This document shows positions 35,710 to 46,036 of a stretch of DNA of 64,000 nt, piece after piece. The stretch covers positions 1,770,001-1,834,000 of the forward strand of contig NZ_CP132910.1 in the NCBI RefSeq assembly GCF_030846775.1, given 5' to 3'. The notes under the pieces are model-generated. The model was not told the origin of the DNA. It saw only the letters and a program-made list of their open reading frames with translations, and did no database searches. Numbering within the stretch: position 1 is the stretch's first letter; each line of letters begins with the position of its first letter. This stretch comes from Geothrix sp. 21YS21S-2. GTDB taxonomy: Bacteria > Acidobacteriota > Holophagae > Holophagales > Holophagaceae. The position numbers and the translations under genes are program-made.

Positions 35710-36599
35710 TCCGCGAACCGATCCTTCTGGTGGACGACGAGGAGGATCTCAGGACCTTCCTGAAGGATGCCCTCACCCACGACGGCTACCTGGTGGACGA
35801 CGCCCCCGACGCCAACACGGCCCTGGCGATCCTCGCCCGCAGGCACTACCCCGTGGTGCTCACGGACCTCAACATGCCCGGCGGCCCCACGGGCTTCGAC
35901 CTCATCTCGGCGGTGCACGCCCGGGACCCCCGCACCCTCTGCGTGGTCATCACCGGCTACGCCTCCCTGGAGACCGCCATCCGGGCCGTGAAGTTCGGAG
36001 CCTACGACTTCGTGCAGAAGCCCTTCCGCCTGGCCGAGATCGAGGCGGTGCTGGACCGCGCCCTGGACCACGCCGTGGTGGTGGGCCAGCTCCAGGACTA
36101 CCAGCGGGACCTGGAGGGCCGCGTCCTGGCGCGGGTGCGGGAGAACCGGGAACTCGTCGAGGAGATGGAGCGGCTCAACGCGCTGCTGCTGGCCTCCCAG
36201 GCCGAGGCCTCCGAGGCCCCCATCCTCCGGGCCTTCCTGGACCACCTCCAGCAACGCTGGCACACGGGCGGCCACATGGCCCTCCTGCCCGCCCCCGACG
36301 ACGCCTGGGAGCTGGTGGCCGAAGGCGGTCCCCGCGGACCCCGCACCCACGGCCTGCCTCCCCCCTCGAAGCTGGACGAGGGGCGGGAGTGGGCCTGGGA
36401 GGGCGGCTACCCCGATGGCCACCTGATCCCCCTGCGGGCCAACGGCATCCTGCTGGGCGCGCTCTTCATCGGCTTCGAGGAGCGGAGCTCCTTCCACCCC
36501 GAGGCCCCGGCCTTCCTGCTCTGGCGGCGCCAGCTCGAGGCCGCGCTCCACGGCCTCCGCCGCGCCCGCGCCCTGGTGGACGCGGCCCGGGTGCGCTGA
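35706..36599 (+). CDS. Response regulator: receiver + coiled coil + GAF-like domain
   Basis: Signalling protein of 297 residues. The receiver domain (1-~125) is very like that of the preceding gene (VVLTDLNMPGG, FVQKPFR), suggesting duplication. A coiled coil follows (~130-180), then a C-terminal domain with a GAF-like pattern (HLIPLRANGILLGALFIGF). No enzymatic output is seen. Translationally coupled to the HD-GYP variant (ATGA), with which it probably works; the nagZ-like gene begins two bases after its stop. Confidence 0.82.
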   Translation: MIREPILLVDDEEDLRTFLKDALTHDGYLVDDAPDANTALAILARRHYPVVLTDLNMPGGPTGFDLISAVHARDPRTLCVVITGYASLETAIRAVKFGAYDFVQKPFRLAEIEAVLDRALDHAVVVGQLQDYQRDLEGRVLARVRENRELVEEMERLNALLLASQAEASEAPILRAFLDHLQQRWHTGGHMALLPAPDDAWELVAEGGPRGPRTHGLPPPSKLDEGREWAWEGGYPDGHLIPLRANGILLGALFIGFEERSSFHPEAPAFLLWRRQLEAALHGLRRARALVDAARVR

Positions 36600-36600
36600 G

Positions 36601-37608
36601 GTGGACCGGTCCCCCGCCCACCGCCTGCTCTGGACCGGTTTCACGGGCCTGGACGCCGTCCAGGTCCAGCCCGGGTTCCAGCCCGGGGGCATCGTGCTCT
36701 TCGCCCGCAACCTCGACCCGCACCCCGTGGCGGGCCCCGCCCGCTGCCACGCCCTGATCGGGGCCCTCCAGGAGCGCTGGGGACCCCTGGCGGTGGCCGT
36801 GGACCAGGAGGGCGGCGCCGTGAGCCGCCTGCGCGAATGGGTGGGCCTCACGCCCGGCCTGCGCGCGGTCTTCGAGGCGGGAGGCCCCGAAGGCTGCCGC
36901 CGGTGGGGGGGCCTGTGGGGCCGGGGCCTGCGGATGCTGGGCTTCAACGTGGACTTCGCGCCGGTGGCCGACCTCTACGACCCGGCGCCGGATTCGGCCC
37001 TGGGCGGGCGCTGCGCCAGCCCCGACCCGCAGGAGACCATCGCCGCCGCCGGCGCCTTCCTGGAAGGCCTCGAAGCCGAAGGCGTAAGGGGCTGCCTCAA
37101 GCACTTCCCCGGCCTGGGCGGCACCCGCCTGGACAGCCACGTGGGCCTGCCCGAAACCAGCGACCCCGCCCGGCTGGAAGCCAACCTGGCGCCCTTCCGG
37201 GCCCTGGCCCACGCCGACCGCCTGGTGATGGTGGCCCACCTCAAGGTGCCCCAGAGCCAGGGCCTCCCCGCGAGCCTCTCCGCGCGCTGCGTGGCCGGCA
37301 ATCCCTGGGGCGTGAAGGCCCGGTGGATCCCCGACGACCTGCAGATGGGCGGTGCCGACGGGTGGAGCTGGGAGGACAAGGTGCGCCACTGCCTCCTGGC
37401 GGGCCACGAGGCCCTCCTGGTGTGCCAGACGCCCGAAGCCTCCCTGGCCTGCGCCGAAGCCGCGGCCCGCATGCCCGAGGCCCTCTGGGCCCCCGCCGCG
37501 GCCCGGTTCCGCAGCCTGCGCCGGCTCCTGCACTGCCACGCCGGCCCCTTCCAACCCGCCCTTTGGAAGGCCTGGCTGGAGGAGGTCCGGGAGGAAACTG
37601 ATGTATAA
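36601..37608 (+). CDS. nagZ: Glycoside hydrolase family 3 protein, NagZ-like beta-N-acetylhexosaminidase
   Basis: Probable cytoplasmic enzyme of 335 residues that removes GlcNAc from muropeptides in peptidoglycan recycling. It has the GH3 N-terminal barrel only, as in NagZ: VDQEGGAVSRL near residue 65, NVDFAPVADL, KHFPGLG with the following DSH, and the nucleophile region in IPDDLQMGG. NagZ usually reads KHFPGHG; here the His of that motif is Leu, though the catalytic DSH dyad is present. GTG start one base after the preceding stop codon. Confidence 0.85.
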   Translation: MDRSPAHRLLWTGFTGLDAVQVQPGFQPGGIVLFARNLDPHPVAGPARCHALIGALQERWGPLAVAVDQEGGAVSRLREWVGLTPGLRAVFEAGGPEGCRRWGGLWGRGLRMLGFNVDFAPVADLYDPAPDSALGGRCASPDPQETIAAAGAFLEGLEAEGVRGCLKHFPGLGGTRLDSHVGLPETSDPARLEANLAPFRALAHADRLVMVAHLKVPQSQGLPASLSARCVAGNPWGVKARWIPDDLQMGGADGWSWEDKVRHCLLAGHEALLVCQTPEASLACAEAAARMPEALWAPAAARFRSLRRLLHCHAGPFQPALWKAWLEEVREETDV

Positions 37609-37670
37609 ATTAGCAATAAGACTATCCAGCCCGAAGCCAACGCAAGTATCCTAAGCCCGAAGGAGCACCC

Positions 37671-38267
37671 ATGGAACGCGCCTACTATCCGCCCATCGTC
37701 ATCGAGGAAACCCCCCGGGGCGAGCGGAGCTACGACATCTACTCCCGCCTGCTCAAGGACAACATCATCTTCCTCGGCACCGCCATCGACGATTCCGTCG
37801 CCAACGCGGTGGTGGCCCAGATGCTCTTCCTGGAGAGCGAGGACCCGGACAAGGACATCCAGATCTACATCAACAGCCCCGGCGGCAGCGTCACCGCCGG
37901 CCTGGCCATCTACGACACCATGCAGTTCGTGAAGAACGACATCGTCACCTACTGCATCGGCCAGGCCGCCTCCATGGGCGCCCACCTGCTGGCCGCCGGC
38001 ACCAAGGGCAAGCGCTTCGCCCTGCCCAGCGCCCGCATCATGATCCACCAGCCCTCCGGCGGCGCCCAGGGCCAGGCGTCGGACATCGAGATCACCTTCA
38101 AGGAGATCCAGCGCCTGAAGGACAACCTCGCCGCCGCCCTGGCCAAGCACACGGGCCAGAACCTCAAGAAAGTCATGAAGGACATGGATCGTGACTATTT
38201 CATGAGTGCGGACGAGGCCCAGGATTATGGGCTCATCGACCGCGTCCTGTCCGAACGCCCGGCCTGA
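37671..38267 (+). CDS. clpP: ATP-dependent Clp protease proteolytic subunit ClpP
   Basis: Serine protease of 198 residues that forms the double-heptamer chamber fed by ClpX or ClpA. The catalytic triad is Ser101 (GQAASMGA), His126 (MIHQPSGG) and Asp175 (DRDYFMS). Normal length. GAAGGAG sits seven bases before the ATG. Neither clpX nor tig is adjacent here; tig is 15 kb downstream. Confidence 0.97.
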   Translation: MERAYYPPIVIEETPRGERSYDIYSRLLKDNIIFLGTAIDDSVANAVVAQMLFLESEDPDKDIQIYINSPGGSVTAGLAIYDTMQFVKNDIVTYCIGQAASMGAHLLAAGTKGKRFALPSARIMIHQPSGGAQGQASDIEITFKEIQRLKDNLAAALAKHTGQNLKKVMKDMDRDYFMSADEAQDYGLIDRVLSERPA

Positions 38268-38339
38268 AAATCTTCCGGGTTGTGACGCATTACGCCGTTG
38301 CGTAGAGGCATGGTAGTGGTTACTCCACAGGATCACGCC

Positions 38340-39473
38340 ATGACTCTGCTGTCCAACCATGCATTCGAGCAACTCCGCCAGATCCCCCTCTACGTCCCCG
38401 GGAAACCCATCCAGGAGGTGCAGCGGGAGCTCGGGCTGGAATCCATCGTCAAGCTCGCCAGCAACGAGAACCCCTGGGGCCCCAGCGAGGCCGTGAAGGC
38501 CCGCGTCATCAAGGCCGTCACCGGGGGCCGGGACGAGGGCCTGGGCCTCTACCCCGTCTCGGACGGCTTCTACCTGCGCTCGGCCATCGCCAGGCGCCGG
38601 GGCTTCAACCTGGGCCAGATCATGCTGGGCAACGGCAGCTCCGAGATCATCGAGATGGCCGCCAAGGCCGCGCTCCTGGGCGGCGGCAGCGGCGTGGCCC
38701 CCAAGCATTCCTTCGCCATCTACGGCATCGCCACCCAGACCGCGGGGGGCCGGTTCATCGAGTGCCCCTGCAGCCCCACCGAGGTGGACGCGGACGCGAT
38801 CCTCGGCGCCGTGCAGCTGGACACGCGCATCGTCTACCTGGGCAACCCCAACAACCCCACCGGCGTCATGCTGGGCCGGGAAGGGCTGGCGCGCCTGGTG
38901 CGCGAGCTCCGGGACGACATCCTGCTGGTCGTCGATCAGGCCTATTCGGAGTACGAGGATCCGGAGACCTACCCCGACGCCACGAGTTTCCTGGACGAGC
39001 GCAGCAACCTCCTCGTGCTCCACACCTTCTCCAAGATCCACTCCCTGGCCGCCATGCGCATCGGCTACGGCATCGGCCACCTCAAGCTCATCGCCCTCCT
39101 GGAGCGCGTGCGCAGCCCCTTCAACACCAACATGCTGGCCCAGGTGGCCGCCGAGACGGCGGTGGAGGACTACCCCTTCGAGGCCTTCTCCCGCGCCCGC
39201 AACGCCGAGGCCCGCCAGGCCTTCTTCGCCGAGGCCGCCAACCACAGGTGCAAGGCCACGGGCATGGCCGGGAACTTCATCCTCCTCGAGAGCGTCCTGC
39301 CCGCCATGGAGATGTTCAAGGACCTCCTCAAGGCCGGGGTGATCGTGCGCCCCATGCACGCCTACGACCTGCCCAACCACGTGCGGGTCACCCTGGGCAA
39401 GCCCGAGGAGATGCAGGCCTTCTGGGCGGCGGCCACGCCCGTGCTGGACAACGCCGGCTGCGGTTGCCGGTAG
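38340..39473 (+). CDS. hisC: Histidinol-phosphate aminotransferase HisC
   Basis: PLP enzyme of histidine synthesis, converting imidazole-acetol phosphate to histidinol phosphate, of 377 residues. Family features: KLASNENPWGPS near residue 40, NPNNPTGVM, VDQAYSEYED and the PLP-lysine region HTFSKIHSLAAMRIGYG. The ATG at 38340 matches the usual N-terminus (MTLLSNHAFEQL) and has AGGA upstream; earlier in-frame starts add 14 residues without a ribosome site. No other his genes are nearby, so aromatic or broad-range aminotransferase activity is possible. Confidence 0.93.
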   Translation: MTLLSNHAFEQLRQIPLYVPGKPIQEVQRELGLESIVKLASNENPWGPSEAVKARVIKAVTGGRDEGLGLYPVSDGFYLRSAIARRRGFNLGQIMLGNGSSEIIEMAAKAALLGGGSGVAPKHSFAIYGIATQTAGGRFIECPCSPTEVDADAILGAVQLDTRIVYLGNPNNPTGVMLGREGLARLVRELRDDILLVVDQAYSEYEDPETYPDATSFLDERSNLLVLHTFSKIHSLAAMRIGYGIGHLKLIALLERVRSPFNTNMLAQVAAETAVEDYPFEAFSRARNAEARQAFFAEAANHRCKATGMAGNFILLESVLPAMEMFKDLLKAGVIVRPMHAYDLPNHVRVTLGKPEEMQAFWAAATPVLDNAGCGCR

Positions 39474-39511
39474 GCTCTCCCGGGCCTATGATGTCCGATC
39501 GGGAGGCCTCC

Positions 39512-40387
39512 TTGGGCACCTACCACATCGCAGGTGACCTGCTCCGCGCCTCGGTGCGGACAGCGGGGGCCGAGCTCTGCCGGCTCCAGACCGGCGCCGG
39601 GACGGACCTGCTGTGGGACGGCGACCCCACCGTGTGGGCCCGGCAGGCCCCCAACCTCTTCCCCATCGTCGGCGCGCTCAAGGGCGACCGGCTCCAGCAC
39701 AAGGGCAAGGCCCACACCCTGGGCCGGCATGGCTTCGCCCGCGACCGGGAGTGGGCCCTCAAGCGCCTCACCGCCCATTCCGTCACCCTGCGCCTCTGCG
39801 ACGACGAGGCCACCCGGGCCGCCTACCCCTTCCCCTTCGAGCTGTGCGTCACCTTCCGCATCGACGGGAACCAGCTGAGGGTGCAGTACGACCTGCACAA
39901 CCCGGGCGGGAGCGCCCTCTTCGCCAGCCTCGGAGCCCACCCCGCCTTCCGCTGGCCCCTGCACCCCGACATCCCCCGGGAAGCCCACCGCATGGTCTTC
40001 GAGAAGCCCGAGATGGCCTTCCTGCCCGTGCTGGACGCCCGGGGCCTCCTGGGCGCCGGCAACCAGCCCAGCCCCCTCAGGAACCGGGAGCTCGCCCTCC
40101 GGGACGAGGTCTTCCAGGAGGACGCCCTCATCTTCAACCCGGTGGAGAGCCGGTTCCTGCGCTACTCCGCCCCCGGCACCCCCGTGGTGGAGGTCAGCTG
40201 GGAGGGCTTCCCCCAGCTGGGCATCTGGACCCGGCCGGGAGCCGGCTTCGTGTGCATCGAGCCCTGGCGGGGTTTCGCCAGCCCGGCGGCCTTCGAGGGG
40301 GAGTTCAGCGAGAAGCCCGGTATCTTCCAGGTGGGGGCCGGGGCCACCACGACATCGGCCTATTCGGTACGAGTGCTTCCCGGTTGA
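39512..40387 (+). CDS. Aldose 1-epimerase family protein (LacX-like)
   Basis: Galactose-mutarotase-like fold, 291 residues, likely acting on sugars or sugar phosphates; the LacX subgroup lacks a firm role. Typical features: RTAGAELCRLQ at the N-terminus, PNLFPIVGAL, HGFARDREW, SLGAHPAFRWPL, IEPWRG near the end. The TTG at 39512 is chosen because GGGAGG lies five bases upstream and the family starts at this point; ATGs at 39488 and 39491 in frame are possible but lack a ribosome site. Confidence 0.88.
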   Translation: MGTYHIAGDLLRASVRTAGAELCRLQTGAGTDLLWDGDPTVWARQAPNLFPIVGALKGDRLQHKGKAHTLGRHGFARDREWALKRLTAHSVTLRLCDDEATRAAYPFPFELCVTFRIDGNQLRVQYDLHNPGGSALFASLGAHPAFRWPLHPDIPREAHRMVFEKPEMAFLPVLDARGLLGAGNQPSPLRNRELALRDEVFQEDALIFNPVESRFLRYSAPGTPVVEVSWEGFPQLGIWTRPGAGFVCIEPWRGFASPAAFEGEFSEKPGIFQVGAGATTTSAYSVRVLPG

Positions 40388-40429
40388 GCCCAAGCCTGGG
40401 ACACTGGAGGATTAGTCGAAGGAGACCGA

Positions 40430-41530
40430 ATGGCAGTGCAGTGCGGAATCGTGGGCCTTCCCAATGTGGGTAAGTCCACCCTTTTTAACGCTTTGACCCG
40501 GGCCGGGGCCGCTTCGGCCAACTATCCCTTCTGTACCATCGAACCCAACACCGGCGTCGTGGACGTGCCGGACTCCCGCCTGGACAGGCTGGCGGAGATC
40601 GTGGTCCCCCAGCGGGTCCTCCCCGCCTCCCAGGAGTTCGTGGACATCGCCGGGCTCGTGCGGGGCGCCAGCAAGGGCGAGGGCCTGGGCAACGCCTTCC
40701 TGGCCAACATCCGCGAGACCGACGCCATCGTCCAGGTGGTGCGCTGCTTCGTGGACGGGGACGTCACCCACGTCGAGGGCGGCGTGGACCCCGCGCGGGA
40801 CCTCTCCATCATCGACACCGAGCTGATCATCAAGGACCTGGACGGGGCCGAGAAGGCCCTGGACCGCCACCGGAAGATCGCCAAGAGCGGCAACAAGGAA
40901 TCCCAGCAGCTGGTGGCGGCCCTGGAGAAGGTCCACGGCGCCCTGGACCGCGGGGAGTGGGCCTCCACCGCCGATATGTACAAGGAGGAGCTCGCCCTGG
41001 TGAAGTCCTTCGGCTTCATCACCCTCAAGCCCATGCTCCTGGTCGGCAACATCTCCGAGGCCGACATCCCCGACCCCGGGGCCAACCCCCACTATGCGGC
41101 CCTGGAGGCCGCGGCGGCCCAGCGCGGGTGCCCCGTGATCCCCATCTGCTCCAAGCTCGAAGCCGAGATCCAGGAGCTGAGCCCGGAGGAGCGCCCGCTC
41201 TTCCTGGAGGAGGCCGGCCTCAAGGAGCCCGGGCTCAACCGGCTGATCACGGCCTCCTTCCGCCTGCTCAACCTCCAGACCTACTTCACCGCCGGCGTCA
41301 AGGAAGTGCGGGCCTGGACCATTCCCATCGGCGCCACCGCCCCCCAGTCCGCCGCGGTGATCCACACCGATTTCGAGAAGGGCTTCATCCGGGCCCAGGT
41401 CATCGCCTTCGAGGACTTCATCACCCACAAGGGCGAGCAGGGCGCCAAGGAAATGGGACGCATGCGTTCCGAGGGCAAGGAATACATCGTCAAGGATGGC
41501 GACGTGATGCACTTCCTCTTCAACGTCTGA
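40430..41530 (+). CDS. ychF: Ribosome-binding ATPase YchF
   Basis: OBG-family P-loop ATPase of 366 residues. The P-loop GLPNVGKST is at residues 9-17, the switch region [11 protein letters not shown] follows, and [17 protein letters not shown] is the G3 region. The C-terminal TGS-like domain ends [17 protein letters not shown]. YchF binds ribosomes and affects stress responses; it hydrolyses ATP in preference to GTP. AAGGAG precedes the ATG. Full length. Confidence 0.97.
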   Translation: MAVQCGIVGLPNVGKSTLFNALTRAGAASANYPFCTIEPNTGVVDVPDSRLDRLAEIVVPQRVLPASQEFVDIAGLVRGASKGEGLGNAFLANIRETDAIVQVVRCFVDGDVTHVEGGVDPARDLSIIDTELIIKDLDGAEKALDRHRKIAKSGNKESQQLVAALEKVHGALDRGEWASTADMYKEELALVKSFGFITLKPMLLVGNISEADIPDPGANPHYAALEAAAAQRGCPVIPICSKLEAEIQELSPEERPLFLEEAGLKEPGLNRLITASFRLLNLQTYFTAGVKEVRAWTIPIGATAPQSAAVIHTDFEKGFIRAQVIAFEDFITHKGEQGAKEMGRMRSEGKEYIVKDGDVMHFLFNV

Positions 41531-41646
41531 GGATTTCCTTTCCCCGGCGTCCCAGCGAACCCTCAGGATTTGATCTACACTCTGGGGAACACAATGGGTT
41601 CCATCAAGTTGACGAACCGTTCGCGTGGCCACAGGCTGAACAGGTG

Positions 41647-42915
41647 ATGGCAAAGCTCAAGGCAGGCAAACCCGCAGATTCCGGCACCCGCATCGAGGAT
41701 CCCGCCATCCTCCGGGACGTGTTCCAGCAGCTCTTCGACCTGGAAGCGGAATTCCCCATCAAGGTGGAAGGCACCAGCACCCTGCCCTACTTCTGCTCCA
41801 TCCTGAAGCTCAACTGGGACGAGGGCTGCCTCGTCCTCAAGCTGGTCCGGCCCCTGCCCCACGAACTCCTGGTGGGGGCCGTCTTCCACTTCCTCTGCGC
41901 GTCGGGGGAACAGCGCTACGAAGGTTTCATCACTTTCCAGGGGCGGGAGGGCTACCTCCAGTACCGTTTCGAGCGGCCCGCCTACCTTCTCCTCTCGGAC
42001 CGCCGCGTCCACAAGCGCTACCCCTTCCGGCCCCGGGAGAGCGCCTACGTGATCCTCCAGGATTCCGGCGTACCGGGCCTGGGGGTGGCCGGGCCCCTGG
42101 TGAACATCGGCCTGGGCGGCCTGGCGCTGAGGGTGGACCGCATCATCCGGCTCGACACCGGGGTGCGGATCCCGCCCTCCACCGCCATCTTCGACCGGGG
42201 CAAGGGCTTCCCCCGGATCCGGGTGCAGGACCTCCCCCGGATCCACCTCCTGGAGGCCCGGGGCCTCTCCACCCACGCCACCGAGCGCGGCAACGAACTG
42301 GTCCTGGGGCTCGCCTTCACGTCCCTGACGCCCGAGGAGGAGGCCCTCATCCAGGCCGCGCTGGAGGTGCGCGACCGCCTGCAGCGGGGCGGCGGCCCCC
42401 GCTCGGAGGGGGGCGCCGTGGCCCTTCGCCCGGACGGTCGTCCCCTCCTGCCTGGCGAGGGGGCCCCCCCGGACGCGCAGGTGGCCGCGGGCGATATCCT
42501 GCGCCGCCTGAGGCGCCGCACCTCCACCGTGGGCCTGGTCATGCCCGAAGGCCCCCAGCGCGACGCCCTTGAGCTGCGCCTCCGGGAAGCGGGCTTCCTC
42601 CGTCTGCAGGTGGCCGGTTCCATGGCCCAGCTGGCCGCCCTGGCCGCCGGGGAGCCCCGCCGCCATGCCCCCCGCCTGTGCATCGTGGACCTCGCCGTGG
42701 CCCACGCCGGTGACGCCGAGCCCCTGGAGGCCGTGCGCTCCATCGAGGCCGAGGTCGCGGGCCTTGGGAGCATCCCCACCGCCATCCTCTGCGATGCCGT
42801 GGACCCCACGCTGCTGCTGGCCCAGGCCGACCTCACCCGGTTCGTGTCCACGGAAGTGGGACCGGAGTCCCTGGCGACCCTGGACGCCATGCTGGACCGG
42901 GATCCGGCGGAATAG
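41647..42915 (+). CDS. PilZ-domain protein with receiver-like C-terminus
   Basis: Protein of 422 residues. The N-terminal ~115 residues resemble the YcgR flagellar-brake domain. A PilZ domain follows, with the RxxxR element as RYPFR (about 125) and NIGLGG in place of the (D/N)xSxxG motif; the Ser is Gly. Cyclic di-GMP binding is likely but weakened. After an Arg/Gly-rich linker (~245-285) a Rossmann-like receiver-type segment ends the protein ([20 protein letters not shown]). It lacks an obvious full acidic pocket, so it may be a pseudo-receiver. ATG with ACAGGTG just upstream; monocistronic, 116 bp after ychF. Confidence 0.78.
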   Translation: MAKLKAGKPADSGTRIEDPAILRDVFQQLFDLEAEFPIKVEGTSTLPYFCSILKLNWDEGCLVLKLVRPLPHELLVGAVFHFLCASGEQRYEGFITFQGREGYLQYRFERPAYLLLSDRRVHKRYPFRPRESAYVILQDSGVPGLGVAGPLVNIGLGGLALRVDRIIRLDTGVRIPPSTAIFDRGKGFPRIRVQDLPRIHLLEARGLSTHATERGNELVLGLAFTSLTPEEEALIQAALEVRDRLQRGGGPRSEGGAVALRPDGRPLLPGEGAPPDAQVAAGDILRRLRRRTSTVGLVMPEGPQRDALELRLREAGFLRLQVAGSMAQLAALAAGEPRRHAPRLCIVDLAVAHAGDAEPLEAVRSIEAEVAGLGSIPTAILCDAVDPTLLLAQADLTRFVSTEVGPESLATLDAMLDRDPAE

Positions 42916-42935
42916 TCCCGGATGCCGTCTGGGCA

Positions 42936-42965
42936 CCTCGCCCCCGGACCTTGTGGGAGGCGAGG
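42936..42965. terminator. Hairpin between convergent PilZ and kinase genes
   Basis: CCTCGCC (42936-42942) pairs with GGCGAGG (42959-42965), with further C/G pairing inside. No T-run on either side, so a bidirectional terminator is only a possibility. Confidence 0.3.
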
Positions 42966-43019
42966 ATACCGGCGATGCCTGGCGCCTGCACTCCCGCTCG
43001 GAGGAAGCGCCGGCCGGGT

Positions 43020-45158
43020 TCAGGCCTTCCTCACCGGCGCGACCTTCACGGGCTCGCCGCTGGCGGTGGTGCGGATCAGGTCGTCCTGCAGCCGGTTCCC
43101 GCCGCGCAGGATGGGGTCGGAGGCGTCCTTGGCCAGCAGGATCCCGCCCCGGGCGTTGCGGTGCACGACGCATTCCTCCAGGGTCACCTCGGCGTCCTCC
43201 AGCAGGAGGATGCCGGTGTCCTTGCCGTCCCGCAGGTCACAGCGCACCAGGAGGAGGCTGCCCCCGGGCTCGACCTTGGCGCCGGTGCCGGCATTGCCGA
43301 AGATCTCGCAGCCTTCCAGAACCCCGCGGCCCCGCCACGAGCAGACGACCCCGAAGGACCTGCCGTCGAAGATCCTGCAGGACTTCAGCTGCGCCGTGGC
43401 GCCGTTGTGGACCACCACGGCGGGTTCCTGGTTGCCGGAGAGTTCGCAGTCCTCCATGGCGAGCAGGCCCTGGTCCATGATCGAGCTGCCCAGCCCGTAG
43501 TTGCCCGCCATGCGGCAGCGCCGCAAGGTGATCGTGGCGCCGTAGGCCCCGTGCACGGCGCTCAGGGCATGACCCCCCAGGTCGCAATCGTCCAGGGTGG
43601 CCTGGCCCCGCTCCAGGACCAGGACGCCGATGGAGCGGGAGTCCATGACGCGGCAGCGGCGCAGTTCGGCCCGGGCCTCGGCCTCGACCTCGATGCCGCC
43701 GGCGGCCTGCCCCGAGACCTGGCAGTCCTCCAGCGTGGCCTGGGCGCCGGGCAGGAGGTGGACGCCCACGCCCGGGGGGTTGGTCAGCCTGCAGCCGTTG
43801 AGCAGCACCCGCGCGCCTGCGCCCACCCGAACCGCGGCCAGGAAGTCCCCGGCCAGATCGCAGGCCTCCAGGCGCGCCAGCGTGTTGGCCTCGGCCAGGA
43901 CGGCCGCCGGGGCCGCGCCCCGGACCGAGCACTTCAGGAAGGTCGGGTCCACGGCGCCGCCCGCGATCTGGATGGCGGGGCCCCCGGCCACGTCGAACGC
44001 GCAGCCCTCGGCCACGATCCGGCCCCGCAGCGCCAGCAGGGCCGCGGCGGAGTCCGCGCTGCGCAGCGTGAGCCCGCAAAGCCTGACGTCGCCGGCGTCC
44101 AGGACCAGACAGGGGCCCTTGGGGCTCTCGATCACCACCTCCGAGGCCTCCCCCTGGCCCTCGATGGTCACGTCCTTGTCCACGACGAGGGACTCCCGGT
44201 ACACGCCCGGCAGGACGACGATCCGGGTGCCGGGCTCGGCCTGGCGCAAGGCCACCCGCAGGCTCATGCACTGCGCCTTCCCGCCCTTGCCCACCATCAG
44301 CGTGCGGAGGCCGGCGGTGTCCGCGGGCTTCGGGAACGGGGCCGCCGCAGCCTCCCGGATGGCCTCGGCCAGGGCCTCGGCGGACGGGAATCGTTCCCCG
44401 GGCGCCTTGGCCAGGGCCCGGTCCGCCACGGCCAGGAGCGCCGGACTCAGTCCGGCCAGCTCCGCCGGGGTGAAGGGCGCCGGAGGCCGGCCCAGGATGG
44501 CGCCCAGGATGGAGGCGGGGGTTTCGCCCGCGAAGGGCCTGCGCCCCCCGGTGAGGATCTCGTAGAGCACGACCCCCATGGCGAAGAGGTCCGAGGCGGG
44601 CAGGGCCTTGCCGGTGTCGAGATACTCCGGGGCCATGTAGCTGGCGGTGCCCATCCAGTTGCCCTTCTGGGTGAGCTCCGACTGCTCCACCCCGGCCACG
44701 CCGAAGTCCATGAGCTTGGCCTGGGCCTTCCGGCCCAGCCGGCTCACGAGGATGTTGGCGGGCTTGATGTCGCGGTGGATGATGCCGTGCTCGTGGGCGA
44801 AGGCCAGCCCGTCGCAGGCCTGGGCCAGCAGCTCCAGCAGGTCCTCCCGGCTGTGCGCCCCGGAGCGGATGGCCGCCCCCAGGTCCTCGCCGTCCACGTA
44901 TTCCATGGCCAGGAAGTGCGTGCCTTCGTCCTCGCCGAATTCGAAGACCGTGACGATGTTGGGATGGTTGAGGGATCCCGCGGACCGGGCCTCCCGCTCG
45001 AAGCGCGCGTTGGCGTCGGGGGCGAAGCTCGCGTTCAGGCGGATGGTCTTGACCGCCACGGCGCGGTCCAGGAGGGGGTCCTTGGCGAGGTACACCTCGC
45101 CCATGGAGCCGTGCCCCAGCATCCTCACGATCTCGAACTTGCCGATCCGCTCGCGCAT
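43020..45158 (-). CDS. Ser/Thr protein kinase fused to a right-handed beta-helix domain
   Basis: Protein of 712 residues. Residues ~8-265 are a complete Hanks-type kinase: glycine loop [11 protein letters not shown], Lys37, HRDIKPANI (Asp130), DFG (Asp151) and MAPE. No transmembrane segment follows, unlike most PknB-type kinases. Residues ~310-700 are tandem short repeats of the pattern L..C.....G...V...A...L..C, a right-handed parallel beta-helix (pectate-lyase/carbohydrate-binding type) with a DUF1565-like start ([17 protein letters not shown]). The helix may bind a ligand or act as a scaffold; no lyase residues can be assigned. It is last in a six-gene minus-strand run, 11 bp after htpX. 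Confidence 0.9.
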   Translation of the reverse strand: MRERIGKFEIVRMLGHGSMGEVYLAKDPLLDRAVAVKTIRLNASFAPDANARFEREARSAGSLNHPNIVTVFEFGEDEGTHFLAMEYVDGEDLGAAIRSGAHSREDLLELLAQACDGLAFAHEHGIIHRDIKPANILVSRLGRKAQAKLMDFGVAGVEQSELTQKGNWMGTASYMAPEYLDTGKALPASDLFAMGVVLYEILTGGRRPFAGETPASILGAILGRPPAPFTPAELAGLSPALLAVADRALAKAPGERFPSAEALAEAIREAAAAPFPKPADTAGLRTLMVGKGGKAQCMSLRVALRQAEPGTRIVVLPGVYRESLVVDKDVTIEGQGEASEVVIESPKGPCLVLDAGDVRLCGLTLRSADSAAALLALRGRIVAEGCAFDVAGGPAIQIAGGAVDPTFLKCSVRGAAPAAVLAEANTLARLEACDLAGDFLAAVRVGAGARVLLNGCRLTNPPGVGVHLLPGAQATLEDCQVSGQAAGGIEVEAEARAELRRCRVMDSRSIGVLVLERGQATLDDCDLGGHALSAVHGAYGATITLRRCRMAGNYGLGSSIMDQGLLAMEDCELSGNQEPAVVVHNGATAQLKSCRIFDGRSFGVVCSWRGRGVLEGCEIFGNAGTGAKVEPGGSLLLVRCDLRDGKDTGILLLEDAEVTLEECVVHRNARGGILLAKDASDPILRGGNRLQDDLIRTTASGEPVKVAPVRKA

Positions 45159-45169
45159 CGGCTCCTACA

Positions 45170-46009
45170 CTACCGCATCTGGATCGCCATGGCATTGAGC
45201 CGTTCGATGCGCTTCTCCATGGGCGGGTGGGTCGAGAAGAGCGACAGGATCCCGCCGCCCCGCAGGGGGTTCACGATCATCATGTGCGCCGTGGCGGGCT
45301 GGGCGTCCCGCATGGGCACCTGCTGGTTGTACGCGGCCAGCCGGCCGAGGGCCGAGGCCAGCTGGTCGGGGCGGCCCGTGATGTGGGCGGAGTAGTCGTC
45401 CGCCTCGTACTCCCGGGAGCGGCTGACGGCCATCTGCAGGAGGAGGGCGGCGATGGGGCCCAGGATCATCACCAGGATGGCCACCAGGGGGCTGCCGGAG
45501 TCGTCGTCCCGCCGGGGGGTGAACCAGAAGGCCATGCGGGAGAGCAGCATGATGGCCTGGGCCAGCACGGCGGCGAGGCTGCCGATGAGGATGTCCCGGT
45601 GCTTGACGTGGCCCAGCTCGTGGGCGAGGACGCCCTCCAGCTCGGGACGGGACAGGGCCCGGAGGAGGCCCTCGGTGACGGCCACCACGGCGTGGTCCGG
45701 GTTGCGTCCGGTGGCGAAGGCGTTGGGGGTCTCGTCGGGGATGATGGCGACCCGGGGCATGGGCAGGCCGGCCCGCTGGGCAAGGTTGGCGACGATGGCG
45801 TACAGCTCCGGCGCGTCGGCGGGGCCGACGATCTGGGCCCGGTAGGCGGCGAGGACGATCCTGTCCGAGAAGAAATAGCTGACGCCGTTCATCAGGATCG
45901 CGAAGCCCAGGGCCAGCACGATCCCCATGTCCCCGTAGAGCAGGCCGCCCGCCCAAACCAGCACGCCCGTCATGATCATGATCAGTATGAATGTTTTAAT
46001 ACTATTCAT
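45170..46009 (-). CDS. htpX: Membrane zinc metalloprotease HtpX
   Basis: Inner-membrane M48 protease of 279 residues that degrades misfolded membrane proteins under stress. Two N-terminal hydrophobic segments (~5-48), zinc motif HELGH (130-134), a further hydrophobic pair after it, and the third ligand Glu in SREYEAD (~215). Full length. It begins 27 bp after the phosphatase stop and ends 11 bp before the kinase start, so it lies inside the signalling operon. Confidence 0.95.
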   Translation of the reverse strand: MNSIKTFILIMIMTGVLVWAGGLLYGDMGIVLALGFAILMNGVSYFFSDRIVLAAYRAQIVGPADAPELYAIVANLAQRAGLPMPRVAIIPDETPNAFATGRNPDHAVVAVTEGLLRALSRPELEGVLAHELGHVKHRDILIGSLAAVLAQAIMLLSRMAFWFTPRRDDDSGSPLVAILVMILGPIAALLLQMAVSRSREYEADDYSAHITGRPDQLASALGRLAAYNQQVPMRDAQPATAHMMIVNPLRGGGILSLFSTHPPMEKRIERLNAMAIQMR

Positions 46010-46036
46010 GCGTCACTCCCGTGCCCCCATTATCCC

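Noticed and set aside
42951-45395. An 814-residue plus-strand frame opposite the kinase and htpX.
   Set aside because: Antisense shadow of two well-supported genes.
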